From CAZFQG01 sp964520785 (GTDB taxonomy: Bacteria > Planctomycetota > Planctomycetia > Pirellulales > Thermoguttaceae): a stretch of 22,637 nucleotides of DNA. A program made the position numbers and the translations under genes. Where the stretch lies: positions 1 through 22,637 of the forward strand of contig CAZFQG010000102.1 in the NCBI GenBank assembly GCA_964520785.1, read 5' to 3'. Positions within the stretch are counted from its first letter, which is position 1. Each line of letters opens with the position of its first letter. Below, piece after piece: positions 6,638 to 14,967 of the stretch. The notes beneath the pieces are model-generated. The model worked only from the letters and a program-made list of their open reading frames with translations. It did no database searches and had not been told where the DNA came from.

Positions 6638-8425
6638 CTACAGCCACGCTCCGGAAAAGACGGCCACCAGCACCACGATCGAGGCAACGAAAAGAAGCCA
6701 CCAGGTGACGACGCTGTTGTACCAAGCGGTTCCGAGTTCCGAAAAAATGTTGAGGCGGTGCCAGTTGACCACCAGTTGGTCGTCCACCTGTTCCGGCTTG
6801 GGCGGGGCCGTCGCCAAACTCACGACGATACAAATCACCGTGCAGACCGCCCAGTTCAGCGCCCCCTGGTTCGCGTAGGGAACGAGCCACGTCGGGTGTA
6901 GCGCGATACACGCGGAATAGGGCCCCTCCAGACCGCATGCGGTGATCCACTCCGGCGGCACTTCAGGCAATTGGAGGTAGACCTTCACGAGGATACCGAG
7001 TACGAACCCCGCCACGACCGCGGCGGCGGCCCCCTTGGCATTCGCCCGCTTCCAAAGGATGCCGAGGATGAAAACGGCCGAAAACGGCGGAGCGAAGAAG
7101 AAGTAGAGAGTCTGAATGTAGACGAACAGACCGCCGGTGTCCAAGCGGTCGATGAACCCGCCCAATACGATCGCGACGGCCAGAACCACGACGGACGTCG
7201 CGACGCCGACCCAGACCAGGTGGCGGTCGGAGGCGTCGCGGCGGATCCACTGCTTGTACATGTCGAGCGTGAAAATGGTCGCCGTGGAATTCAGTACCGA
7301 ATTGACCGTGGATTGGATCGCTCCGAACAGGGCGGCGAGGAACAGGCCGCGCAGTCCGGCCGGGACGAGCGTCTGCAGCATGTGGACGTAGCCCGTGTCG
7401 GCCGACTTCTTCACGAGGGTCCAATCCTGGTTGAGAATTTCCGGGCGCATCGCGAAGAGGATCAATCCCGGCAGGACCGTAATGACCGGCATGAATACCT
7501 TGAGGAACCCGGCGAAGACGATCCCCATTCTGGCGTGATACATGTTCTTTGCGCCGAGGACCCTTTGGATCATGAACTGATTGAGGACATTGTACCAGAT
7601 GCTGACCGCGAAAACGCCGAAGATGAGGGAGGGCCACGGATTGACCGGGTGATCGGCCGGCTGAACGACCGAGAGGCGGTCGTATTCCTCTTCGGTGCCG
7701 AAGTACTCCATGTTCCGTTCGACGGCCTCTTTCCACGGGTTTTCTTCGGCACGATTGAATTCGATCACCTTCGCGAACCCGTCGAGAAGCGTGCCGTCTT
7801 CGCCGGCCAGCACGTTCAGGCCCAAGATCGTGACGGTGGTTCCACCGATAATCATGACGGCGACCGTGAAGAGGTCCGTCCACGCGACGGAGGAGAGGCC
7901 GCCGTAGATCGCCCAGATTCCGGCGACAATGCCGAGCGTCACGATGGCGAACCAGAGATTCCAACCGAATAAGTCGTGCAGGGCCAGTGCTCCCCCGTAG
8001 AGGATCGCGGCCAAAAACGCGACGACGTTCGTCAAGATCGTCACGACGGCGAACATCTGCCGGAGAAACGGGGAGAACCGCCGCTCGAGGAATTCGGGAA
8101 TCGTAAAGACCCGGGTCACCAGCAGAAAGGGGATAAAAAGCCAGATCAATAGCGAGAACGAGAGAACGTTCATCCAGTCGGCCAGGGCGACGCAGATTCC
8201 GAACATGCAGGCCGCGCCAATTTGGCCGATGAAGTGCTCGCTGCTGATGTTCGAAGCGACGAACGACCCGCCCACGACATACCAAGGAAGCTTCTTCCCC
8301 GCCAGAAAATAGTCCTCGCTACTCTCGCGTTCCTTCCGTCCCGCCAAGAAGCCGACGACGCTGAGGATGATAAAGAACGACGCGAACGCCGCGTAATCGA
8401 TTGGGGTCAGAACGAATTCGTTCAT
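6638..8425 (-). CDS. Sodium/solute symporter (SSS/SGLT family)
   Basis: A 595-residue polytopic membrane protein beginning with ATG at 8425 on the minus strand. Family members couple inward sodium to uptake of sugars, sugar acids, amino acids or similar solutes. Family traits: an N-terminal hydrophobic helix, the DYFLAGKKLPWYVVGGS loop, SNISSEHFIG after it, IPEFLERRFSP, the IYGGLSSVAWTD block, and a long run of further hydrophobic helices (about 14 in all) with a final one at the C-terminus. Length is typical of the SGLT-like branch. Only 6 bp separate it from the DeoR repressor stop upstream, so both are one leftward operon. Shared regulation with the divergent catabolic genes suggests it imports their sugar. 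Confidence 0.92.
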   Translation of the reverse strand: MNEFVLTPIDYAAFASFFIILSVVGFLAGRKERESSEDYFLAGKKLPWYVVGGSFVASNISSEHFIGQIGAACMFGICVALADWMNVLSFSLLIWLFIPFLLVTRVFTIPEFLERRFSPFLRQMFAVVTILTNVVAFLAAILYGGALALHDLFGWNLWFAIVTLGIVAGIWAIYGGLSSVAWTDLFTVAVMIIGGTTVTILGLNVLAGEDGTLLDGFAKVIEFNRAEENPWKEAVERNMEYFGTEEEYDRLSVVQPADHPVNPWPSLIFGVFAVSIWYNVLNQFMIQRVLGAKNMYHARMGIVFAGFLKVFMPVITVLPGLILFAMRPEILNQDWTLVKKSADTGYVHMLQTLVPAGLRGLFLAALFGAIQSTVNSVLNSTATIFTLDMYKQWIRRDASDRHLVWVGVATSVVVLAVAIVLGGFIDRLDTGGLFVYIQTLYFFFAPPFSAVFILGILWKRANAKGAAAAVVAGFVLGILVKVYLQLPEVPPEWITACGLEGPYSACIALHPTWLVPYANQGALNWAVCTVICIVVSLATAPPKPEQVDDQLVVNWHRLNIFSELGTAWYNSVVTWWLLFVASIVVLVAVFSGAWL

Positions 8426-8431
8426 GGGTTT

Positions 8432-9253
8432 TTATACCTTGGCGGTACGCTTGGTCGGGGCGACGATAACGTTAATCTTATTCTCTCGCAGCGTATTGAT
8501 AAACTCCGGGTCGGCTCCGTCGTCGGTAATCAGTCCGGTCCATTCACGGAGTCGGCCGAAACGGCGCAGCGCGGTCACCCCCAGTTTGGAGTGGTCGGCC
8601 ACGATGTAGACCTCCTTCGCGGAATCGGCCATTTTCACCAGCATGTGCGTGGAATCGGGGGGGTGGCTGTAGACGGCGCCGAATTCGTCCACCCCGTCGG
8701 TTCCCAGGAACGCGATATCCGCGCGAAGCATGTTGAGGTTCACCTCGGTGATCGGTCCGTTCAGATCGGGGAGTCCTGGACGTACATATCCCCCCGTAAG
8801 AAGTACTTCAATATCGGGATCGTACTGGAGTTCCGCGGCCGCCGGCAGCGAGGTGGTAACGACCGTAAGGCCTTTCAGGCCGTGGAGATGCTGCGCGATG
8901 GCCAGGGTCGTGGTGCTGGCGTCGAGCATGATTGCCCTTGCATCCCGGACCAGATCGGCGGCGACCACCGCGATGGCTTCCTTTGCCTCCCGGTATTCGT
9001 TGATCTTGCGCAAGAAGTCGAACTCAAAGCTGATCCGCTCGCCCATGGCGGCGCCGCCATGAGTTCGGATCAGTTTCCCCTTTTCCACCAAGGCCTGCAG
9101 ATCCCTGCGGATCGTCATCCCGCTTACGCCCAGCCGGTCGGCCAGTTCCTCCACGGAACACTCCCCGTGCTTGGCGACCAACTCCTGAATCGCCTCTTGT
9201 CGCGATTGGGGACTCAACGACGGACCATTTCTGGAGGAACTTGACATGTTCAT
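8432..9253 (-). CDS. DeoR-family transcriptional repressor
   Basis: The protein has 273 residues from ATG 9253 (ATG 9247 is also possible). A GTG at 9286 would lie at the predicted transcription start, so I reject it. An N-terminal winged helix-turn-helix (about 15-72) shows SVEELADRLGVSGMTIRRDL and the HGGA turn. The sugar-phosphate-sensing DeoRC domain follows, with LDASTTT, VTTSLP, LLTGG, FLGTDGVD and IVADHSKLG, all family signatures. Such proteins usually repress a nearby sugar operon and release DNA on binding a phosphorylated intermediate. It is co-transcribed with the symporter and divergent from the aldolase-isomerase-kinase genes. The inverted repeat at 9295-9317 within its own promoter is a natural operator. 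Confidence 0.93.
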   Translation of the reverse strand: MNMSSSSRNGPSLSPQSRQEAIQELVAKHGECSVEELADRLGVSGMTIRRDLQALVEKGKLIRTHGGAAMGERISFEFDFLRKINEYREAKEAIAVVAADLVRDARAIMLDASTTTLAIAQHLHGLKGLTVVTTSLPAAAELQYDPDIEVLLTGGYVRPGLPDLNGPITEVNLNMLRADIAFLGTDGVDEFGAVYSHPPDSTHMLVKMADSAKEVYIVADHSKLGVTALRRFGRLREWTGLITDDGADPEFINTLRENKINVIVAPTKRTAKV

Positions 9254-9290
9254 TTTGCACAAATACGCCCACGAATTACCAAGCACCCCT

Positions 9291-9318
9291 ATTATGACAC
9301 CGTTAGCAAGCGTGTCAA
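9291..9318 (-). promoter_or_regulatory. Strong leftward promoter for the deoR-symporter operon
   Basis: On the minus strand, TTGACA (9313-9318) is followed after 16 bp by CATAAT (9291-9296), close to consensus. Transcription would begin near 9284, about 30 nt before ATG 9253. This argues against the upstream GTG at 9286 as the start codon. Confidence 0.65.
9295..9317. promoter_or_regulatory. Inverted repeat, probable DeoR operator
   Basis: TGACAC (9295-9300) and GTGTCA (9312-9317) are perfect 6-bp inverted arms, 11 bp apart. They overlap the -10 and -35 of the leftward promoter. The arms are spaced about 17 bp centre to centre, so a dimeric repressor could block RNA polymerase here. Part of the symmetry arises because TGTCA is shared with the -35 box, so chance is possible. 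I see no second copy near the rightward promoter. Confidence 0.4.
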
Positions 9319-9363
9319 CGCGGAAAAAACCGGGAGAAACGGGACAAATACTGGTTTCGACTA

Positions 9364-9405
9364 TTGACGTGCGTGTTTGAATTTGTTTATTTTAGTACTT
9401 ATACA
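9364..9405 (+). promoter_or_regulatory. Rightward promoter region of the sugar operon
   Basis: This AT-rich stretch offers two readings. One is TTGACG (9364-9369), 18 bp, TATTTT (9388-9393). The other is TTGAAT (9377-9382), 17 bp, TATACA (9400-9405). Either places the start 40-60 nt before the aldolase ATG at 9454. The palindrome AACATGTT at 9405-9412 and two TGTTTAT copies (9384-9390, 9409-9415) could be regulator contacts. Confidence 0.45.
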
Positions 9406-9453
9406 ACATGTTTATCAACTAAGGCAATTTCGATTTCTGGATAACAGTGAATA

Positions 9454-10269
9454 ATGAAACTTGACGGAAGAGCGATTCGACTGAGCCGGCTTCTTGGTGA
9501 CGGACGCGGCGTGATCATTGCGATGGACCACGGTATGTTCGATGGTCCCATCGACGGAATCCTCAGCGCGCCGGAAACGGCGGAAAAAGTGAATCCGTGC
9601 GTGGACGGCGTCCTCTTGGCGCCTGGCATGCTCCGGCATTGCAGCAGCCCGTTTACGCGACCGAAACGCCCCCTGGTCGTGATCCGGCTGAACTGGAATA
9701 CCGTCTACTGCTTCAAGTACGAATATCTCAGGGCCAAGAGCGTCGATTGCTTCGACGTGGCCTCCGCCCTCCGCGAGGGGATGGATATCGCCCTGGTTTC
9801 GCTTACCCTGAAGACCGGCGATGAGTGCCGCGACGCCGCCAACATCGAAGTGTTCTGCCGCAACTTGACGGCCTGCCACGCGCTGGGAATTCCGGTCATC
9901 GGCGAGTACTTCCCCACCGGGCACTTGCGGATGTCCCCGGCCGAATTGCACGAAGACGTCTACAACGGCGTCCGGATCATCGCCGAATTGGGCGCGGATG
10001 CCGTGAAGACGTTCCACACGCACGAGTTCAAGGCGGTTGCGGAGACTTGTCCGGTTCCCATCCTGGCCCTGGGCGCCGAAAAACTTCCAACGCAGCGCGA
10101 AGCGCTCCAGTTGGCCGCCCGGGAAGTCGCGGACGGGGCGGCCGGGGTCGTATTTGGACGCAACGCGATTCAGGTGCCCAATCCCCACGCGTTCCAGGCG
10201 GCGCTGTGCGACGTCGTCAAACATAACGAAACGGTTGATAACGCCATGAACAAGCACCGGTTGTGCTAA
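9454..10269 (+). CDS. Class I aldolase, DhnA/LsrF/DeoC-LacD superfamily
   Basis: A 271-residue TIM-barrel aldolase. These enzymes form a Schiff base between lysine and a ketose phosphate to cleave or build C-C bonds. The opening VIIAMDHGMFDGP (about 20-32) is the family signature. The probable Schiff-base lysine is K185 in GADAVKTFH. The C-terminal GVVFGRNA (231-238) is the phosphate-binding turn, and LGAEK at 206-210 is the preceding strand end. Length fits DhnA or LsrF types. It is the first gene of the rightward operon and is followed by an isomerase-like and a kinase gene. Cleavage of the kinase product to a triose phosphate plus an aldehyde is the simplest role. The substrate cannot be inferred. 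Confidence 0.85.
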   Translation: MKLDGRAIRLSRLLGDGRGVIIAMDHGMFDGPIDGILSAPETAEKVNPCVDGVLLAPGMLRHCSSPFTRPKRPLVVIRLNWNTVYCFKYEYLRAKSVDCFDVASALREGMDIALVSLTLKTGDECRDAANIEVFCRNLTACHALGIPVIGEYFPTGHLRMSPAELHEDVYNGVRIIAELGADAVKTFHTHEFKAVAETCPVPILALGAEKLPTQREALQLAAREVADGAAGVVFGRNAIQVPNPHAFQAALCDVVKHNETVDNAMNKHRLC

Positions 10270-10315
10270 GCGGCGATTTGGAGGAAGGATCACACAAGCG
10301 GAGGGACGTGCTTTA

Positions 10316-11731
10316 ATGACTTGTCAGAGCGGATCGTGTAAACCGCGGATCGGGCTGTTGGCTCTTTCGTTGGAATTGTACGAAGAGTTGGCGCCGCAAC
10401 TGCGCGCAAGCCGCCGGAACTGGCTCCGCGAGACGGTCATTCCGCGGTTGTCCGATAACGCCGACATCGTCTTCGACGACATCGTATTCACGCGCGAGGC
10501 CATCGCCGAAACGATCCGCCGGTTCGAAAACGACGGCGTCGACGCCCTGCTGGTCCTCTGTGCGACGTATTCTCCCAGTCAGCTCGCCATCCAGCCGCTC
10601 CTCAAAACGCGTCTGCCAATCCTCGTCTGGAACACGCAGGAGCTCTTCGCCGTCGATGCCGACTTCGATGGTGCCAAGATGATCGACAACCACGGCGTAC
10701 ACGGCACGCAAGACCTGTGCAACGTCCTGTTGCGCACGGGGGTTCCTTTCGAATACGTGACTTCCCACCTCGACGACGCGGACGCGGTGGCGCCCCTCGC
10801 CGTTTTCTTTTCCGCGGCGGCCGCCGTGGCGGCCATGGCCGAGGCCCGAGTCGGCCTGATGGGATACGCGTTTCCCGGGATGGGAGACTTCGCGGTCGAC
10901 ACGACCCACCTCGTCGCTTCGCTCGGGTGTTCGTGGAAGGCGCTGAGCGTGGAAGAGTACGTTCTCGCCGCCGAGCAAGCCCCCGCCGAGGACGTGGAAC
11001 GGATTATCCAGGACTACCGGCAATCGTACGAAGTCGCGCCCGATTTGACTCCCGAGGACCTGGAAGCGACGGCCCGGGCGGAATGGGCGTCGCGGGCGAT
11101 TGTCTCGAAGCACCGTCTTAATGCCTGGACGTATCAGTTTACCGCGTTCGGTGAAGACGAGAGGACGCAAACGCTCCCTTTCGTCGCCGCGTCTCGGATG
11201 ATGGCCGATGGAATCGGTTTCGGTGGGGAGGGAGACCTTGTCGGCGCGGCCGGGAGTTTCTTTTTGAACCGTCTGTGCCCCCCGGCGACCTTTAGCGAGA
11301 TATTCACGACCGATTTCGGCGGCAACGGCCTCTTCATGAGCCACATGGGGGAAGCGAACGTCGCGATGGCGAGGCAGGACCGGAAAGTGCGACTGGTGGC
11401 ACGTCCGAATCAGATCACGCGGACGCGGAAGCGGCAGTTGGCCCTCGTGACGGCGCTGGAGCCGGGTTCCGCCACCTTGTTTGCTCTTACCATCGGCCCC
11501 AATCAGACCTGGCGGATGATCGCCTCGGCCGTGGAAATCGCCGATTTCGGACCGCTGGACATGCAGGTCCCGAATTTCAAGATCACCTGCGGCGCAACGG
11601 ACGTCCGCGATTGGCTGACCGCCTACGCGAAGGCGGGCGGACCGCATCATAACGCGATTTGCTTCGGCGACGCGCGGCGGCAAATCGCGGCGGCGGCACG
11701 GCTCTTGCGCGCGGAGTACGTGGAGGTATAA
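10316..11731 (+). CDS. L-fucose/L-arabinose isomerase-like protein (COG2407 type)
   Basis: A 471-residue protein; ATG 10316 has a GGAGGG about 10 nt upstream. The family interconverts aldoses and ketoses using a Mn ion. The N-terminal alpha/beta part has RIGLLALSLELYEEL and a central LLVLCATYSPSQLA and LVWNTQELFAVD. The MGYAFPGMGDF stretch belongs to the middle domain. The C-terminal half has GFGGEGDLVGA, then TTDFGGNGLFMSHMGEAN and a final HHNAICFGDARRQI, in positions where the family keeps metal- and substrate-contacting residues. It lies in frame order between aldolase and kinase, separated from the kinase by 3 bp. Substrate undecided between 6-deoxyhexoses, pentoses and others. Confidence 0.8.
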   Translation: MTCQSGSCKPRIGLLALSLELYEELAPQLRASRRNWLRETVIPRLSDNADIVFDDIVFTREAIAETIRRFENDGVDALLVLCATYSPSQLAIQPLLKTRLPILVWNTQELFAVDADFDGAKMIDNHGVHGTQDLCNVLLRTGVPFEYVTSHLDDADAVAPLAVFFSAAAAVAAMAEARVGLMGYAFPGMGDFAVDTTHLVASLGCSWKALSVEEYVLAAEQAPAEDVERIIQDYRQSYEVAPDLTPEDLEATARAEWASRAIVSKHRLNAWTYQFTAFGEDERTQTLPFVAASRMMADGIGFGGEGDLVGAAGSFFLNRLCPPATFSEIFTTDFGGNGLFMSHMGEANVAMARQDRKVRLVARPNQITRTRKRQLALVTALEPGSATLFALTIGPNQTWRMIASAVEIADFGPLDMQVPNFKITCGATDVRDWLTAYAKAGGPHHNAICFGDARRQIAAAARLLRAEYVEV

Positions 11732-11734
11732 CCG

Positions 11735-13162
11735 GTGAGTTTGTATCTGGGAATGGATCTCGGCACGACGAACGTGAAAGTCCTCGCGGTGGACGAATCC
11801 GGCCGCGTGGTCGCCGAGGGTTCCGCTCCCGTGGACCGTTTCGTCACGGCGGACGGCGGCGTCGAGCAGGACATCGAACAGATTTGGCAGGCCGTTTTGG
11901 CGTCGCTCCGCCAGGCCTCGGAATCGGCTGATATCACACGGGTGAAGGCGCTGGGAGTATCCAGCCAGGGGGGAGCGATCCAGTTGTTGGACGATGCCTC
12001 TCGCCCGGTTGGAAGGGTCATCAGTTGGCTCGACGGCCGCGGCGGCCCTGACGACGAGACCCTGACGGCCGAACTCGGCGAGGCGTTCTTCGCCCAGCAC
12101 ACGGGGCATTGCACCAGCGCCATCACCCCGGGCCAAATCCTCCGGTTGCGACGAACCTCTCCGTCCGTCCTGGAGCAGGGGCCGAACATCGGCTACGTGG
12201 GCGACTGTATCGTCGAGCGGTTGTGCGGCACCAGGGCACACGATCCCACGTCCCTATCCATCGCCATGCTTCTGAATCCGTCCCTGGGCGGTCCCGATCC
12301 GGAATTGCTAGGTCGCCTGGGGATCGAGGAAACCCGTTTGCCGGTCCTCCTGGCAGCGGATGAGGCCGCTGGAGGACTCTTGCGGTCCGTCGCCGAAAAG
12401 ACCGGCCTGCCCGCCGGAATTCCCGTTTCGCCGGCCGTCCACGACCAGTACGCGGCGGCTATCGGCTGTGGATGCGTTGCGCCGGGAGACCTGAGCCTGG
12501 GAACCGGGACGGCGTGGGTATTCATCGCGAATTCGGCCGCCCCGGCTCCTCCGGCGACGCGCGGCGCGTTTTCCTGCCCGCATCCGGTCGAGGGCGTTTA
12601 CGGACAAATGCTCTCGATGGTCAACGGCGGGTCGGCCGTCCAGTGGGCCGTGGACGTCACCGGGGGGAACGGGTCCCTTTCGGCGATTGACGCCGCTATC
12701 GAATCGGTCCCGGTCGGATCGGACGGTCTGCGATGCGTTCCGCTGTTCGTTCCTTCCCGGCTGGCGGGGACGACTCAGGCCCGGCTGGAAGGATTGACCT
12801 TGGCCCATGGTCCTCGTCACGTGCTCCGCGCGGTGGTCGAGGGGTTGGCCTGCGAGTTGGCCCGGCACCTGGAAATGCTCTCGGAGGCCGGCATTCCCAC
12901 CGAGCGGGTCGTGATGTCCGGCACCGCGGCCGAAAGCCGCGTCACCCCGGCAATCCTCGCCGACACGACCGGGTGCATCGTGTCGCGGGTCGAAACGGCC
13001 TCGACGAGTATCCTCGGCGCGGCCATTGTCGCGAGGGCGATCGTGGATCGAGAGAAGTCGCTGGCCGAATGGTCGAGGGCCCTGGCCCCGGCCGGAACGC
13101 CAATTGAGCCCGGGAAGAATCGCCAGCAGTATCGCGCCATTTACCAGGAATACCGCGTTTAG
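11735..13162 (+). CDS. FGGY-family carbohydrate kinase (xylulokinase-like)
   Basis: A 475-residue sugar kinase from GTG 11735, with GGAGG at 11722-11726. The two-domain ASKHA fold is seen in GMDLGTTNVKVLAVD at the start (phosphate 1 loop), VEQDIEQIW, ALGVSSQGG, ISWLDGR in the N-lobe, HDQYAAAIG and LGTGTAWV in the middle, and MSGTAAES and STSILGAAIVA at the C-terminal nucleotide site. FGGY members phosphorylate ketoses such as xylulose, fuculose or rhamnulose. It follows the isomerase-like gene, as in classical fucose, rhamnose or xylose operons, so it probably phosphorylates the isomerase product. The usual GGGA adenosine motif is replaced by SGTA, mildly unusual. Substrate unknown. Confidence 0.9.
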   Translation: MSLYLGMDLGTTNVKVLAVDESGRVVAEGSAPVDRFVTADGGVEQDIEQIWQAVLASLRQASESADITRVKALGVSSQGGAIQLLDDASRPVGRVISWLDGRGGPDDETLTAELGEAFFAQHTGHCTSAITPGQILRLRRTSPSVLEQGPNIGYVGDCIVERLCGTRAHDPTSLSIAMLLNPSLGGPDPELLGRLGIEETRLPVLLAADEAAGGLLRSVAEKTGLPAGIPVSPAVHDQYAAAIGCGCVAPGDLSLGTGTAWVFIANSAAPAPPATRGAFSCPHPVEGVYGQMLSMVNGGSAVQWAVDVTGGNGSLSAIDAAIESVPVGSDGLRCVPLFVPSRLAGTTQARLEGLTLAHGPRHVLRAVVEGLACELARHLEMLSEAGIPTERVVMSGTAAESRVTPAILADTTGCIVSRVETASTSILGAAIVARAIVDREKSLAEWSRALAPAGTPIEPGKNRQQYRAIYQEYRV

Positions 13163-13169
13163 GATTGCC

Positions 13170-14267
13170 ATGGAACCGATCCCCCTGCATTTTGTTTGGA
13201 ACTATACGGACGTCGACCGGGCGTTCTGGCGGGCTCACTTGGAGGAATGGATTCCGCCGCGCCTCTTCGACGCGCACACGCATATCAACGAGCCGGAATT
13301 CGACCAGGTCGAGATGACGGAGGAGAAGCGGCGGCAGTACTGGGTGAACGAACTGCACGCGACGATCGGAGCGGACGACGCGAAGCGGTGCATGGCGACC
13401 GTCTTTCCCAAACGCGACGTCTCCTGCCTCTGCTTTGGGCATCCCACCCTCGAGTTCGATATCGAGGGGAGTAACGCCCGATTGGCCGAGGATTGCGTCC
13501 GCTACGGATGGTACCGCTTGGCGGTCACGCGGCCCCAGTGGTCGACCGAAGAGGTCGCCGCCGAGCTGGACAAGCCCCGGACGCTCGGTGTGAAGGTGTA
13601 CTACGCCCTGATCGAGAACGACCCGACCAGCCGCGATACGTACCTCGAGGCGAGCATTTTCGACTTCCTTCCCCACCATCAACTGGAACTGCTCGATGAG
13701 CGCCGCGCGTGGGTGACGCTGCACGTGCCGAAGGCCGACCGGTTGGGCCATCCGGACAACATCCGAGAGATTCGCGAACTCCGGCGGCGCTATCCCAACG
13801 TGATCGTCGTCATCGCCCACCTGGGGCGGAGTTATACGATGCCGCACGCGGAAGAAGCGATTCCTCAACTAGCGGACGACGAAGGGCTGTACTGGGACAA
13901 CTCGGCCGTTTTCAATCCGGACGTCCACCGGTTCGCGCTGGAGAAGATCGGCCCCCAACGGATTCTCTGGGGAACGGACAACCCCATCTTCTACATGCGT
14001 GGAAGACGCCAATGGAAGGGGAGGACGTACGTCAATCGGACCAACTACCCGTTCTTTTTCAACAAGGAGCGCGAGGCGCCGGAGATCGAGGCTACCTACA
14101 CGCTTTATGTCTACGAGGAATTGAAGGCGATCAAGGACTCCATGGCGGACCTCGGCATGGGAGCGGAGACCGCCAAAGCGGTATTATGCGAGAATGCAAT
14201 GCGATTGGTGAGCATCGCCAATGGCGGGGGAAAAGGAGAACGATTCCCCATGACGGAAGACAAATGA
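13170..14267 (+). CDS. Amidohydrolase 2 family metal-dependent hydrolase
   Basis: A 365-residue TIM-barrel hydrolase from ATG 13170, 7 bp after the kinase stop; the frame is open further left but that overlaps the kinase gene. Metal-binding motifs are FDAHTHI (H36, H38), a central TLHVPK, VIAHLGRSY and WGTDNP with the conserved late Asp. Relatives (COG2159) include decarboxylases, lactonases and uronate-related enzymes. It is the last gene of the rightward catabolic operon. A lactone hydrolysis or decarboxylation step, or a side-product clean-up, would fit; no evidence chooses between them. The C-terminal 15 or so residues are Gly/charge-rich and probably disordered. Confidence 0.82.
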   Translation: MEPIPLHFVWNYTDVDRAFWRAHLEEWIPPRLFDAHTHINEPEFDQVEMTEEKRRQYWVNELHATIGADDAKRCMATVFPKRDVSCLCFGHPTLEFDIEGSNARLAEDCVRYGWYRLAVTRPQWSTEEVAAELDKPRTLGVKVYYALIENDPTSRDTYLEASIFDFLPHHQLELLDERRAWVTLHVPKADRLGHPDNIREIRELRRRYPNVIVVIAHLGRSYTMPHAEEAIPQLADDEGLYWDNSAVFNPDVHRFALEKIGPQRILWGTDNPIFYMRGRRQWKGRTYVNRTNYPFFFNKEREAPEIEATYTLYVYEELKAIKDSMADLGMGAETAKAVLCENAMRLVSIANGGGKGERFPMTEDK

Positions 14268-14344
14268 ACAGGCCCGGTGTGCAAATAAGCGGAAATCGGC
14301 TCTTGGAGTGAACACGGCCGGCACATAGACGGTAAAGGCTGGAC

Positions 14345-14369
14345 AAACGCCGGTAAAAGGCCGGTTTTT
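14345..14369 (+). terminator. Weak rho-independent terminator of the sugar operon
   Basis: CCGG (14350-14353) and CCGG (14361-14364) form a short stem around TAAAAGG, extended by a G-T and three A-T pairs with one mismatch, and end in TTTTT (14365-14369). The stem is short, so this is a modest candidate. It lies just before the next gene's promoter, which fits the boundary. Confidence 0.35.
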
Positions 14370-14371
14370 GA

Positions 14372-14400
14372 TTGAAAAATATGGACTTGGTCACTACAAT
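14372..14400 (+). promoter_or_regulatory. Sigma-70-type promoter of the lipoprotein gene
   Basis: TTGAAA (14372-14377), a 17-bp spacer and TACAAT (14395-14400) are near consensus. Transcription would start around 14407, leaving a leader of about 45 nt before GTG 14452. This separates the lipoprotein from the preceding sugar operon. Confidence 0.6.
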
Positions 14401-14451
14401 GAACGTTCGAATTCGGTTAGTTTTTCGCTGGCAATCGGCAAGGAGGTGAAG

Positions 14452-14883
14452 GTGAGGTATCTGGACACAATGACAAAGCGACTGTTTGCGTTGGCCATGC
14501 TCGTGGCGTTCGTCGGGGGGTGCGGGAGCGGCTCCAATCTCAACCTGGCTCCCGTCAGTGGAACCGTCACCTACCGCGGCCAACCCTTGACGCACGGCCA
14601 GGTGGTCTTTCTGCCCCAGGGGGATACGAAGGGCCCGCAGGCCGTGGGAGAGATCGGCTCGGACGGCAAGTACGCGATGATGACGGCAAATAAGTCGGGA
14701 GCGGCCGTCGGCACGCACAAGGTCACCGTAATCTGCCGGAGGAAGGTCAGCGAGGAAGAGGCGCGAAACCTGGTGATCGGCAACCTGCTCACGCCGGGGA
14801 AATACGCCAATGAGGTACAAACCCCGCTGGAGATTACCGTGGAACCGGGAGGCCAGACCTACGACATTACTTTGAGTGATTAA
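14452..14883 (+). CDS. Small lipoprotein with transthyretin-like domain
   Basis: A 143-residue secreted lipoprotein. I choose GTG 14452 because AAGGAGGTGA at 14440-14449, a near-perfect anti-16S match, ends just before it; ATG 14470 is an alternative and leaves the signal peptide intact. The leader has TMTKRL, a hydrophobic core and lipobox FVGGC with acylated C24. The mature part shows SGTVTYRGQPL, VVFLPQ and VGTHKVTV, a beta-sandwich pattern common in planctomycete lipoproteins of the carboxypeptidase-regulatory/transthyretin type. It ends with ITVEPGGQTYDITL. The function is unknown; it is one of many similar envelope proteins in such genomes and lies 84 bp before the first giant exported protein. 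Confidence 0.8.
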   Translation: MRYLDTMTKRLFALAMLVAFVGGCGSGSNLNLAPVSGTVTYRGQPLTHGQVVFLPQGDTKGPQAVGEIGSDGKYAMMTANKSGAAVGTHKVTVICRRKVSEEEARNLVIGNLLTPGKYANEVQTPLEITVEPGGQTYDITLSD

Positions 14884-14967
14884 CGAATTCACTCCATGGG
14901 TGAAGAACGTTTTTCCGTTTCAGCGTTTTGTGCATCCTTATGTGTTCTTTTTTTGGAGGAGTTACTT

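Noticed and set aside
9254..9286. GTG 9286 as start of the DeoR repressor
   Set aside because: The predicted transcription start falls at about 9284, and the extra residues do not look like part of the winged helix domain.
10313..12241. Long open frame (642 residues) on the minus strand opposite the isomerase and kinase
   Set aside because: It is rich in Arg, Gly and His, with no recognisable domain, and mirrors two clear enzymes on the plus strand. This is a GC-rich shadow frame.
9454..13162. Sulfoquinovose (sulfo-glycolytic) pathway, because YihT-like aldolases and DeoR-type regulators occur there
   Set aside because: The isomerase here is of the fucose/arabinose type and the kinase is FGGY rather than PfkB, so the enzyme set does not match.
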